Origin: Jiangella mangrovi
Lineage (GTDB): Bacteria > Actinomycetota > Actinomycetes > Jiangellales > Jiangellaceae
Assembly: GCF_014204975.1 (NCBI RefSeq)
Contig: NZ_JACHMM010000001.1
Span: 4,836,001-4,900,000, forward strand
Direction: 5' to 3'
Length of the DNA: 64,000 nt
Shown: positions 56,296-64,000 of the stretch, in pieces
Layout: every line of letters begins with the position of its first letter
Numbering within the stretch: the first letter of the stretch is position 1
Notes under the pieces: model-generated
Told to the model about the DNA's origin: nothing
The model's database searches: none
What the model saw: the letters and a program-made list of their open reading frames with translations, nothing else
Translations under genes and position numbers: made by a program

Positions 56296-57225
56296 TCACA
56301 CTCCGGCGAGAACGGGCTGGTCGGTGCGGGCGTGGTACTCGACGCTGTCGGCGGTGAGACGCATGAACGCCTCCTCGAGCGAGGCGTTGACCACGCTCAG
56401 CTCGTGCAGGAACAGGCCGCGGGTGCCGGCGACGTCGCCGATCTGGTCCGACGAGGCCCCCTCGACGAGCAGCGCGCCGTCGTCGTCGCGGCGGACCGTC
56501 CAGCCGTGCTCGCGCAGCGCCTCGGCCAGCGCCCCGCCCTGGGGCGAGCGCACCCGCACGTGGGCGGCGGAGTTGCGGGCGATGAAGTCGGCCATGCCGG
56601 TGTCGGCGAGGATCTGCCCGCGCCCGATGACCAGCAGGTGGTCGGCGGTGAGCGCCATCTCGGACATGAGGTGGCTGGACACGAACACCGTCCGGCCCTC
56701 GGCGGCCAGCGCACGGATGAGGTTGCGGATCCAGCGGATGCCCTCGGGGTCGAGGCCGTTGACCGGCTCGTCGAAGAGCAGCACACCGGGGTCGCCGAGC
56801 AGCGCGGCGGCGATGCCGAGCCGCTGGCCCATGCCGAGCGAGAACCCGCCGGACCGCTTGTGCGCGACGGCCTCCAGCCCGACCAGGCCGATGACCTCGT
56901 CGACGCGACGGCGAGGGATGCCGTTGGTCTTCGCCAGCCACAGCAGGTGGTGGTACGCCGAGCGGCCACCGTGAATCGCCTTGGCCTCGAGCAGCGCTCC
57001 GACCTCGTGCAGCGGCGCGGGCAGGTCGCGGTAGGCCTTGCCGTTGACGGTGACCCGGCCGCCGGACGGGTGGTCGAGGCCCATCACCATGCGCATGGTC
57101 GTCGACTTGCCGGCGCCGTTCGGGCCGAGGAAGCCGGTGACCGCGCCCGGCCGGACCGTGAAGTCGATCGCGTCGACCGCGGTCTTGTCTCCGTAGCGTT
57201 TCGTCAGCCGTTCCGCTGTGATCAT
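56296..57225 (-). CDS. ABC transporter ATP-binding protein (drug-export type)
   Basis: 309-aa ATPase with Walker A GPNGAGKSTT, signature FSLGMGQRLGIA (an SxxMxQR-type variant), Walker B VLLFDEPVNGLD and H-loop VSSHLMSEM. The C-terminal DUF4162-like segment follows (about 215-309). ATG at 57225. Works with the permease at 55455-56291; substrate unknown. Confidence 0.92.
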   Translation of the reverse strand: MITAERLTKRYGDKTAVDAIDFTVRPGAVTGFLGPNGAGKSTTMRMVMGLDHPSGGRVTVNGKAYRDLPAPLHEVGALLEAKAIHGGRSAYHHLLWLAKTNGIPRRRVDEVIGLVGLEAVAHKRSGGFSLGMGQRLGIAAALLGDPGVLLFDEPVNGLDPEGIRWIRNLIRALAAEGRTVFVSSHLMSEMALTADHLLVIGRGQILADTGMADFIARNSAAHVRVRSPQGGALAEALREHGWTVRRDDDGALLVEGASSDQIGDVAGTRGLFLHELSVVNASLEEAFMRLTADSVEYHARTDQPVLAGV

Positions 57226-57348
57226 GGCGGCTACGCTACGACCGCCGGGAACGGTAAAACAGCAGTTCAAGGGTGCTTTCAGGGGTAGCTCAGGGACATC
57301 TCGGGGTCGCCCCTGAGCGCGGTGTCAGGGAGTGCTTGGATACTGCCC

Positions 57349-57609
57349 ATGGACAGCGACCCCGATTCGACCGGCGACGAGCGCGTGCCGGTCGCTCAGG
57401 TGCTCAGCGGCCTCGAGGTGCACCCGCTCGCCCAGGGCGAGACGGCCATCGAGGCGTTCGTGCTGATCAAGGTCTTCGACGCCGACGGGCGGCCGGCGTG
57501 GTCGTACCGCACCACCAACCGGCTGAACCGCGAAGAGCTGCTCGGCGCGCTGATGGTGCAGGTCGACGTGTTGCGCAAGGAGTTGCGTGACGAGTGGGAC
57601 GACGGCTGA
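57349..57609 (+). CDS. Small hypothetical protein
   Basis: 86 aa, acidic, with a beta-like segment (AIEAFVLIKVFDADGRPAWSY) followed by a helix (EELLGALMVQVDVLRKELRD). ATG at 57349 gives the shortest sensible start. It stands alone between the ABC exporter and the subtilisin gene. I do not recognise it. Confidence 0.65.
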   Translation: MDSDPDSTGDERVPVAQVLSGLEVHPLAQGETAIEAFVLIKVFDADGRPAWSYRTTNRLNREELLGALMVQVDVLRKELRDEWDDG

Positions 57610-57667
57610 GGACACGTCGTCCCACTCGTCACCGGTCCCGGCGGCGTGCCTGGGGACCCGGGGGCAC

Positions 57668-60600
57668 CTATCTGGTGCGCACCCGGTGCACACCGCCGAG
57701 CTGGGTGCCGGCGTAGAGCCACCGGCCGTCCGGGCTGATCTCCAGTGACACCACCGACAGGTTCTGCAGGCCGCCGGACACGTTCGCCCAGGTGCGCCCG
57801 CCGTCGGTGCTGCGCAGCACGCCCCGGCCGCCCTTGATCAGCCCGTTCGCGCTGAACGAGCCGGTCGCGGCGTACCAGGTGTCCGGGTCCGTCGGCGAGA
57901 CGGCCAGGTCGCCGACCAGCATCGGCAGCCCGCCAGTGTCCGCGTCGTGCCAGGTCGTGCCGCCGTCGTCGCTGACGCGGATCGCCGGGCCGGCGGCGAC
58001 CACGCGGTCGCCGTCGACGGACACCGACGTGTACCGGCCGTCCACGACCTTCTCCGCGGTGACGCCGAAGTCGTCGCTGCGGTAGAGGCCGTCGTCGGCG
58101 GCCAGCCAGAGCCGCTCCGGGTGCGCGGGATCGGTGGCGACGGACCAGAACAGCTGGTCGTGGAAGTACTTGCGCCAGACCGTGCCGCCGTTGCGGGTGA
58201 CGTACAGGCCCGTCCCGCCGAGGCTCCAGAACGAGACCGCCACGGTGTCGGAGTCGGCCGTCCCCACCACCAGGTCCAGCGGCACCTCGTTGGTGCGTCC
58301 GCGCAGGTCCCACTCGTGGCCGCCGTCGGTGCTGCGGTAGACCCAGAACTGCGACAGCGCGTCCTTGCGGATCTTCCACACCGTCTGCGGGTCCTGCGGG
58401 TCGACGGCGAGCTGGCCGATGCGGGTGCCGACGTAGGCCTCGTAGCCCGACAGTCCCCACTCCGCACCGCCGGCCGGCAGCTTCGGCCGCGTCGGCAGGT
58501 CGGTGGCGTAGATGTCGGTGTCGGTGCCGGCGAGCAGCCGCGGCGTGCCGTCGGTGTCGTCGGCGATCTCGAGGTCGTGGACGGTGCTGCCCTGGACGCC
58601 GATGCGCCGCGGGTCGTCGCCGTCGTCGCCGGTCAGGAACAGCCCGGCGCCCGGCGACGACCACAGCAGCCCGCCGGCCCACGGCTGGACGTCGTCCTCG
58701 ACGGCGCCGTTGATCGGCTCGGGCAGCTGCTCCCACGTCGTGCCGCCGTCGCGGCTGACGTGCTGGACGTCGCGGTAGGTCGTCACCATCATCAGGTCGT
58801 CGCTGACGACGAGGTCGAGGGCGCCGCCGTCGGGGACGGGGTACAGCTCGGCCCAGGTGGCGCCGCCGTCGTGGCTGCCGATGACGACGTCGTCGACCAA
58901 CGCGGCCACGGTCTCGCCGTCGGCCGTGGCGGCCAGGCCCTCGACGAAGCCGTCCTCGGTCTTGTAGACGGTGTCGCTGCCGGTCGGCTCGCCGGCCAGG
59001 ATGCCGCGGACCGCCCAGACGGCGTCGAAGCCGGCCAGGTACAGGTCGTCGCCGCTGACGGCCGCGCCGGTCAGGTCACTGCCGGCCGGGTTCGGGTAGC
59101 TCGCCCAGCCGTCGCCGCCGTCGTGGCTGACGAGGATCGCGTCCGGCCGGACGGCGACCAGCACCTGCGTCTGCGGATCGCTGAGCAGCGCGATCGTGTG
59201 CGCGTCGGGCACGTCGAGCTGCTGCCAGGTCGCGCCGCCGTCCTCGCTGCGCAGGATCCGGCCCTCGTAGGTGTTGTCGAGGCGGACGCCGAAGCTGAGG
59301 CCGGTGGCGGCGTTGACGGCGTACCACATGGTGTCGGGGTCGTCGGCGGCGATGACGAGGTTGTCGTTGCCGCTGCCGGCCGCGACGGGCAGCCGGTTGT
59401 GCTGCCGCCACGTCTCACCGCCGTCGTCCGTGGTCCACGGACCCGGCTTGCCGTACTGCGTGACGGCGGCCGTGTCGGGGTCGGCGCCGCTCACGGTGAT
59501 CGGGCCGGACGACGTATTGGGGCCGATCGGCTGCCACGCGGCCGGGTTGCCCGAGTTGCCCGAAGGGGCGGTGACCTCGAAGGACGCACTTCCGGTGATG
59601 ATCGCGCCGAGCGTCGTGCCAGCGGTGACGCCGACGGCGTACGCTCCGGCCCGCGACCCGGTGAGCTCCGCGCGGTACCAGCTGTCGTAGTCGTGCTCGG
59701 CCTGGACGGTGACCGGGCGGCCGCGCGGCGGGGTCACCGTCACGGTCGGCGGCTCGGCCAGCGGCGCCGGGCTCCAGATGAAGGCCTCCGAGGTGCCGTC
59801 GCTGGGGTCGGGCGACGTCTGGACGACCAGGTGCCGGGCGGCCAGCAGGTACGGGACCCGGACGGTGGCGGGGCTGCCGCCGTCGCCCGACGTCGTCGCG
59901 ACGACCCAGCCGGTCAGGTCGGCATCGCCGTCCGGGGTGTCCGCGGCGACGGTGACCGTCACCTCGAGCTCGCCGCCGGCGGGGATCGTGCCATGGGTGG
60001 GCGTCACGGTGGCGGTGCCGATGGTGGTCGGCGCCTGCTCGACGGCGAGGGTGACGGCGACCTCGGCGTCACCGGGGTTGCGCAGCGTCGTCGTACCGCT
60101 GCCGCCGACCGTCGCGCCGGACAGGTCCGCCAGGCCGAGCGAGACCGACGTCGGGGCGGCGATCAGCGGGCTGTCGACGGCCGCCGGGATGTCGACGCGA
60201 CCGGCGCCGGAGGTCGTCGGGCCGGTGCCCTCGACCGCCACGGCCGAGCCGGTGAGCCGCCCGTTGACGTCCGCGACGGACTCGTCCGGCCGGAGCTGGC
60301 GCAGCAGCGCCGCCGCGCCGGCCACGTGCGGCGCGGCCATGCTGGTGCCGGAGATGCGGTAGACGCCGGGCGCCCAGAACTCCAGCGGCCAGGTCGAGCG
60401 GATCTCGATGCCGGGCGCGACGATGTCGGGCTCGAGGTCGAAGTCCGGCGCCGGGCCGCGGGAGCTGAACGAGGCCATCTGGTCGGTGACGTCCTGGCCG
60501 GAGATCTCGATGTGCACCGGGCCGGCGGCGAGGTCGCGGCTGAGCTGCTCCCACTGCATCTCGAACAGGCCCATGACGACGAGGCGGTCCAGCCGGAAGC

Positions 60601-61999
60601 TTTCGCCCGGCTCCTCCAGGACGCCGGAGAGCGGGACGTCAACGACGCCGGGCTCCTGCTGCGGCGTGTCGGCGCCGGGTGCGACGCCGTCGGCCGCGAG
60701 GACCGGGCCGCCACCGCCGCCGGTGTAGGCGATGAGCGCGAGCGCGCCGCGTTCCTCGGCCAGCCGCGCCTGCTCGACGAGGAACGGCGCGACGTCGGCG
60801 AGGTTGCGCGGCAGGTTCTGCCGGTAGGCGACCACCTTGCCCGTGACGTCGCCGACGCGGTCGTAGTCCTCCTCGTAGCCGTCGCCGACGTCGACGAGCT
60901 CGCCCACGACCGGCGTGGTCGGCGCGGGCGCGGAGAACGGCGCACGGAAGGTGTCGATGGGCTCGTCGCGCGGCGCCGTCAGCCGGGCCGACGGCAGCAC
61001 CAGGCCGCTCGCGGACGCGCCGACCGAGAGGACGCCGTCGGCCAGTGCCGGGCTGCCCATGGTCTGCTCGCCGGGTCCGGAGTTGCCCGCGGCCGCGACC
61101 ACGACGACGCCCGCCTCGGTGGCGGCCGTGGCGGCCAGCCCGATGGGGTCGGTGCCGTCGCCGGGGCCGCCGAGGCTCAGGTTGACGACGTCGGCGCGGT
61201 ACGGGTTCGCGGGGTCGACGGCCGCCTGCAGCCCGGCGATGATGTCGGACTCGTAGCCCGCGCCCCAGCCGTCGAGCACCTTGTAGGCGGTGAGCAGCGC
61301 GCCGGGCGCGACGCCGGTGGTCTCGGGGGTGCCGGCGCCCGTGCCCGCGACGATGCCGGCGACGTGGGTGCCGTGGCCGTTGTCGTCCATCGGGTCGGCG
61401 TCGCCGTTGACGAAGTCGTGGCCGGCGACGACCTTGTGGCCCTCGCCGAAGCCGCCGCCCAGCGAGGGGTTCGTGTAGTCGATGCCGGTGTCGACGACCG
61501 CGACGATCGTGCCGGTGCCGTCGGCCGCGCCGCCGCCGGGCGCCTGCCGTTCCCACACCTCCGGCGCGCCGATGTGCGGCACGCTGACGTCCGTGGCGGT
61601 GCGGATCCGCTGGTCCGGGAGTACGTCGGCGACGCCGGGCAGCTCCCGCAGCGCGTCGACGTCCTCGGCGTCGACGGTGAGGGCGACGGCGTGCACGAGG
61701 TCGGTGAACTCGTGCTCGACCTGGGCGTCGATGCCCTGGCCGGCGGCGGCCGCCAGCATGGTGCGCTGGGCGGCGACGGCGGCCCGCTCGGTCCGGGCGT
61801 TCGCGGTCGCGAGCTCGGCGGGCGCGACGGGATCGCCGTCGGGACCCGCCATGAGCACGATGACGCGGGCGTCCTGGCCGGCCTCGGGGGCCGCGCCTGC
61901 CTGGGGTGCCGTGCCGGCGACGAGGGGGGTCAGGCCCGCTGCGGCGAGGGCGACGGCGAGTGCTGCGCCGGATCCGGCGCGGAGTCGTCGAGCAATCAT
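57668..61999 (-). CDS. Secreted S8 subtilisin-like protease with Asp-box propeller repeats
   Basis: 1443-aa exported protease. Signal peptide (RRLRAGSGAALAVALAAAGL), I9-type propeptide (about 45-145), then a subtilisin domain with D169 (VVDTGID), H208 (DNGHGTHVAG) and S551 (GTSMAAPHVAG), containing a PA-like insertion (about 320-500). After two beta-sandwich domains the last 600 residues hold about ten sialidase/VPS10-type Asp-box motifs (SDDGGETW, SEDGGATW, SHDGGATW, SRDGGTTW, STDGGRTW). Of two adjacent ATGs I took 61999, which leaves GGAG 4 nt upstream. Divergent from a TrmB/LuxR-like regulator that may control it. Confidence 0.92.
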   Translation of the reverse strand: MIARRLRAGSGAALAVALAAAGLTPLVAGTAPQAGAAPEAGQDARVIVLMAGPDGDPVAPAELATANARTERAAVAAQRTMLAAAAGQGIDAQVEHEFTDLVHAVALTVDAEDVDALRELPGVADVLPDQRIRTATDVSVPHIGAPEVWERQAPGGGAADGTGTIVAVVDTGIDYTNPSLGGGFGEGHKVVAGHDFVNGDADPMDDNGHGTHVAGIVAGTGAGTPETTGVAPGALLTAYKVLDGWGAGYESDIIAGLQAAVDPANPYRADVVNLSLGGPGDGTDPIGLAATAATEAGVVVVAAAGNSGPGEQTMGSPALADGVLSVGASASGLVLPSARLTAPRDEPIDTFRAPFSAPAPTTPVVGELVDVGDGYEEDYDRVGDVTGKVVAYRQNLPRNLADVAPFLVEQARLAEERGALALIAYTGGGGGPVLAADGVAPGADTPQQEPGVVDVPLSGVLEEPGESFRLDRLVVMGLFEMQWEQLSRDLAAGPVHIEISGQDVTDQMASFSSRGPAPDFDLEPDIVAPGIEIRSTWPLEFWAPGVYRISGTSMAAPHVAGAAALLRQLRPDESVADVNGRLTGSAVAVEGTGPTTSGAGRVDIPAAVDSPLIAAPTSVSLGLADLSGATVGGSGTTTLRNPGDAEVAVTLAVEQAPTTIGTATVTPTHGTIPAGGELEVTVTVAADTPDGDADLTGWVVATTSGDGGSPATVRVPYLLAARHLVVQTSPDPSDGTSEAFIWSPAPLAEPPTVTVTPPRGRPVTVQAEHDYDSWYRAELTGSRAGAYAVGVTAGTTLGAIITGSASFEVTAPSGNSGNPAAWQPIGPNTSSGPITVSGADPDTAAVTQYGKPGPWTTDDGGETWRQHNRLPVAAGSGNDNLVIAADDPDTMWYAVNAATGLSFGVRLDNTYEGRILRSEDGGATWQQLDVPDAHTIALLSDPQTQVLVAVRPDAILVSHDGGDGWASYPNPAGSDLTGAAVSGDDLYLAGFDAVWAVRGILAGEPTGSDTVYKTEDGFVEGLAATADGETVAALVDDVVIGSHDGGATWAELYPVPDGGALDLVVSDDLMMVTTYRDVQHVSRDGGTTWEQLPEPINGAVEDDVQPWAGGLLWSSPGAGLFLTGDDGDDPRRIGVQGSTVHDLEIADDTDGTPRLLAGTDTDIYATDLPTRPKLPAGGAEWGLSGYEAYVGTRIGQLAVDPQDPQTVWKIRKDALSQFWVYRSTDGGHEWDLRGRTNEVPLDLVVGTADSDTVAVSFWSLGGTGLYVTRNGGTVWRKYFHDQLFWSVATDPAHPERLWLAADDGLYRSDDFGVTAEKVVDGRYTSVSVDGDRVVAAGPAIRVSDDGGTTWHDADTGGLPMLVGDLAVSPTDPDTWYAATGSFSANGLIKGGRGVLRSTDGGRTWANVSGGLQNLSVVSLEISPDGRWLYAGTQLGGVHRVRTR

Positions 62000-62080
62000 C
62001 ATGCTCCCGGGGTAGGACCGCGGCCGGGGGGAGCCGCGGGGATTGCCCATTCGTACTGGCTGGCCTCCTCCGCTATCAAT

Positions 62081-62122
62081 GGTTGCGCCTGGCCGGTTGC
62101 GGCCGGTGGCACAATCCGGCCA
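62081..62122. promoter_or_regulatory. Candidate regulatory region between subtilisin and regulator genes
   Basis: Direct repeats GGTTGCG at 62081-62087 and 62095-62101 (14-bp period) and an inverted repeat TGGCCGG (62090-62096) / CCGGCCA (62116-62122) lie in the 133-bp divergent gap. They could bind the regulator encoded at 62133. Weak motif evidence. Confidence 0.3.
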
Positions 62123-62132
62123 CATTGGTGCC

Positions 62133-63098
62133 ATGACGGCAGATGAGGACTTCTCGCTCGCGCCCGTGGGCCTCGGCCCGTTCGACGAGGAGGTCTACCG
62201 CGCGCTCCTGACCTGCGCCGACGCCACGCCGGCGGCACTGGCGGAGCAGCTGGGGCAGCCCGAAGGCCGGGTCGACCGCGCCTTCGCCCGGCTGCGGGCG
62301 CTCGGCCTGGTCACGCGGATGTCCGGACGGCGCCGCCGCTACACCGCCGTCGACCCCGAGGCCGCCCTCGACGCGCTGGTGCGGGAACGCGCCGGCGAGC
62401 TGGACCACGTGCGCAGCTCCGCCGTCGCGCTGTCGTCGATCTTCCACGCCGTGCGGCGGCAGGAGGGCGGCGGCAGCACCGTCGAGCTGCTCGACGGCCC
62501 CGAGGAGCAGGGCCGCTGGTTCGTGCGGCTGCAGCACCAGGTGCGCTCGGAGATGATGGTCTTCGACCGGCCGCCGTACGTCCTGGCCGCCGTCAACCCC
62601 GTCGAGCCCGTCCGCCTCGGCAGCGGCGTGCGCTGGCGGGCCGTCTACGCACCCGAGGCGCTCGAGATCCCCGGCGCCATGGACGAGGTCAACGACCTCA
62701 CGAGCCGCGGCGAGCAGGCCCGCGTGCTGGCCGGGCTGCCGATGAAGCTGGCGATCGCCGACCGCCGGATCGCGCTGCTCACGCTGTCGATGGACGTCGA
62801 TCACGCACAGGGGCTGATCGTCCGCGAGTCGACGCTGCTCGACGCGCTGGTGGAGCTGTTCGAGACCTACTGGGCGCGGGCGACGCCGCTCGGGCCGGCG
62901 GCCGTGGCGGACGTCCCGGACGACGACCGGCAGCTCGTGCAACTGCTGGCCGCCGGGCTGACCGACAACGCGATCGCCCGCCAGCTCGGGCTGTCGACCC
63001 GCACCATGCGCCGCCGGACCCGCCGCCTCTTCGACGAGCTGGAGGCGACGAACCGGTTCCAGGCCGGCATCCAGGCCGCCCGCCGCGGCTGGCTCTGA
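62133..63098 (+). CDS. TrmB-like/LuxR-like helix-turn-helix regulator
   Basis: 321-aa regulator with two DNA-binding parts: an N-terminal TrmB-type winged helix (FDEEVYRALLTCADATPAAL, LGQPEGRVDRAFARLRALGL) and a C-terminal LuxR-type HTH (LAAGLTDNAIARQLGLSTRT followed by MRRRTRRL). The middle domain resembles sensor parts of this group. Such genes are often divergent from secreted subtilases in actinomycetes. Target inferred from position. Confidence 0.87.
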   Translation: MTADEDFSLAPVGLGPFDEEVYRALLTCADATPAALAEQLGQPEGRVDRAFARLRALGLVTRMSGRRRRYTAVDPEAALDALVRERAGELDHVRSSAVALSSIFHAVRRQEGGGSTVELLDGPEEQGRWFVRLQHQVRSEMMVFDRPPYVLAAVNPVEPVRLGSGVRWRAVYAPEALEIPGAMDEVNDLTSRGEQARVLAGLPMKLAIADRRIALLTLSMDVDHAQGLIVRESTLLDALVELFETYWARATPLGPAAVADVPDDDRQLVQLLAAGLTDNAIARQLGLSTRTMRRRTRRLFDELEATNRFQAGIQAARRGWL

Positions 63099-63202
63099 CC
63101 CCGCGACCCACCCACGGGCGGGGGCGCGCTGCGGGCGCAGGACGGTGTGCGGGACGGCGAGCCGCCCGCGCCGGTCGGCGCCGCGTGCCAGGATGTGGCG
63201 CC

Positions 63203-63796
63203 GTGCGCAGAACTGGATCCAGAACCGCAGTCGTCCTCGTCGCCGCCCTCGTCCTGCTGAGTGGGTGCGGCGGGGACGGCGGCCCGCAGGACGAGCCGGC
63301 GGCGGACGTGAGCACGGCGCCCACGCCACCCGAAGCCCCGGAGACCACGGAGCCGCCGGAGCCGCCGGAGACCGCGACCCCCGAGCCGGGGTTCGAGGGC
63401 GATCCCGCGCTGGCCGCGCTGGACCCGTGCGCCCTGGTGGACGCTGCCGGGCTCGCGTCGCTCGGACTGACCGGCGGCGAGCCGGAGACGCTGGGCCAGG
63501 CGAGGGTCTGCCGCTACCGGTTCGAGGGGCCGACGCTCACCGAGAGCTTCACCGTGTCGGTCGAGTTCTTCGGCACGTACGGCCTGGACGACATCGTGGC
63601 GGAGAGCGTCGACGCGCCGGCGCCGATGGGCGCCCACGAGTCGCGGCGGTTCATCGACATCACCGGCGGCTGCGGGATCGGCATCGGCGTCAGTGCGACC
63701 TCGAGGGTCGACGCGACCGCCGTCGGCGGCGATCAGGACCTGGCGTGCGAGCACGCGACCGCGCTGGCCGCACTGGTCGAGCCCGCGCTGCCCTGA
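63203..63796 (+). CDS. Lipoprotein, DUF3558-like
   Basis: 197-aa lipoprotein with a basic start, hydrophobic core and lipobox LLSGC (C22). A Pro/Glu/Thr linker (EAPETTEPPEPPETATPEPG) leads to a domain starting DPCALVDAAGLASLGL with conserved Cys pairs (RVCRYRF, GGCGIG, LACEH), as in DUF3558 proteins of actinobacteria. GTG at 63203 chosen; GTG 63185 would also work. Function unknown. Confidence 0.8.
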   Translation: MRRTGSRTAVVLVAALVLLSGCGGDGGPQDEPAADVSTAPTPPEAPETTEPPEPPETATPEPGFEGDPALAALDPCALVDAAGLASLGLTGGEPETLGQARVCRYRFEGPTLTESFTVSVEFFGTYGLDDIVAESVDAPAPMGAHESRRFIDITGGCGIGIGVSATSRVDATAVGGDQDLACEHATALAALVEPALP

Positions 63797-63806
63797 GCCG
63801 CAGCGC

Positions 63807-64000
63807 CTAGCGCACGCCCGTGGGGCGGAACTGGACGCTGATGCGCGGCCCGACCGGCTTCGCGGTCTTGGGGACGGCGTGCTCCCAGGTGCGCTGGCAC
63901 GACCCGCCCATGACCAGGAGGTCGCCGTGGCCGACGGCGAAGCGGAGGGTCGCGCTGCCGCCGCCGCGCTGACGCAGCAGCAGCGAGCGCGGCGCCCCGA
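63807..64000 (-). CDS. AlkB-like 2-oxoglutarate/Fe(II) dioxygenase (3' part, cut by window edge)
   Basis: Only the last 64 codons are inside the window; the gene continues beyond 64000. The visible C terminus includes PRSLLLRQRG, GHGDLLVMGGSCQRTWEH and GPRISVQFRP, the end of the AlkB jelly-roll with the distal iron-binding His (TWEH) and the 2-oxoglutarate-binding Arg (PRIS). Likely repairs alkylated DNA bases by oxidative demethylation. Confidence 0.85.
   Translation of the reverse strand, partial: GAPRSLLLRQRGGGSATLRFAVGHGDLLVMGGSCQRTWEHAVPKTAKPVGPRISVQFRPTGVR

Noticed and set aside
57947-62146. Plus-strand open frame of about 1400 codons opposite the subtilisin gene
   Set aside because: It mirrors the minus-strand codons; the product is Arg/Val/Gly/Ala-rich and has no domain. 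The subtilisin frame has complete catalytic motifs.

Overview
The window is very GC-rich chromosomal DNA with tight start/stop overlaps, many GTG starts and no tRNA, rRNA, CRISPR array or insertion sequence that I can see. The housekeeping synteny (rpsB-tsf-pyrH-frr-cdsA-rlmN, then dprA-yifB-yraN-DUF2469-rnhB-lepB-rplS-trmD-rimM-khpA-rpsP, then ffh) is the classical arrangement of Actinomycetota. A Jiangella-like or related soil actinomycete would fit, but the genus is inference.

Layout. 1-6.0 kb: a complete dipeptide/oligopeptide ABC importer operon (+). 5.9-9.1 kb: a TetR repressor and an MmpL-type exporter sharing the same double-dyad promoter element. 9.2-13.3 kb: secreted phosphoesterase, a possible RNase toxin/partner pair, ZIP metal transporter. 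13.4-18.5 kb: four-gene peptidase operon (M55 D-aminopeptidase, M20, S9, S66 LD-carboxypeptidase), suited to degrading D-amino-acid or cell-wall peptides. 18.5-21.1 kb: divergent MarR/SDR pair with a palindromic operator, then an unusual DivIVA-repeat/VOC fusion. 21.3-26.7 kb: rlmN, cdsA, frr, pyrH, tsf, rpsB. 27-33.4 kb: decayed intergenic DNA, a truncated membrane-anchored protein and a second peptide ABC operon, which separates rpsB from its usual M23 neighbour. 33.6-36.6 kb: M23 protein, a small toxin-antitoxin-like pair, an aminotransferase. 36.8-46.1 kb: xerC, dodecin, dprA through rpsP. 46.2-51.7 kb: MFS exporter with ArsR regulator, a 720-bp gene-free stretch packed with hairpins, amidohydrolase, ffh. 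51.8-57.6 kb: GNAT-hydrolase-phosphatase-GNAT operon, APH kinase, ABC exporter. 57.7-64 kb: a 1443-residue subtilisin with Asp-box propeller repeats, a divergent regulator, a lipoprotein and the end of an AlkB-like gene.

The points most worth following are the exactly spaced double dyad in front of tetR and mmpL, the DivIVA/VOC fusion, the toxin-like pair at 10.9-12.6 kb, the tandemly duplicated mini-ORF relay between yifB and dprA, and two families of dispersed intergenic hairpins, one with a TGATCATG core.
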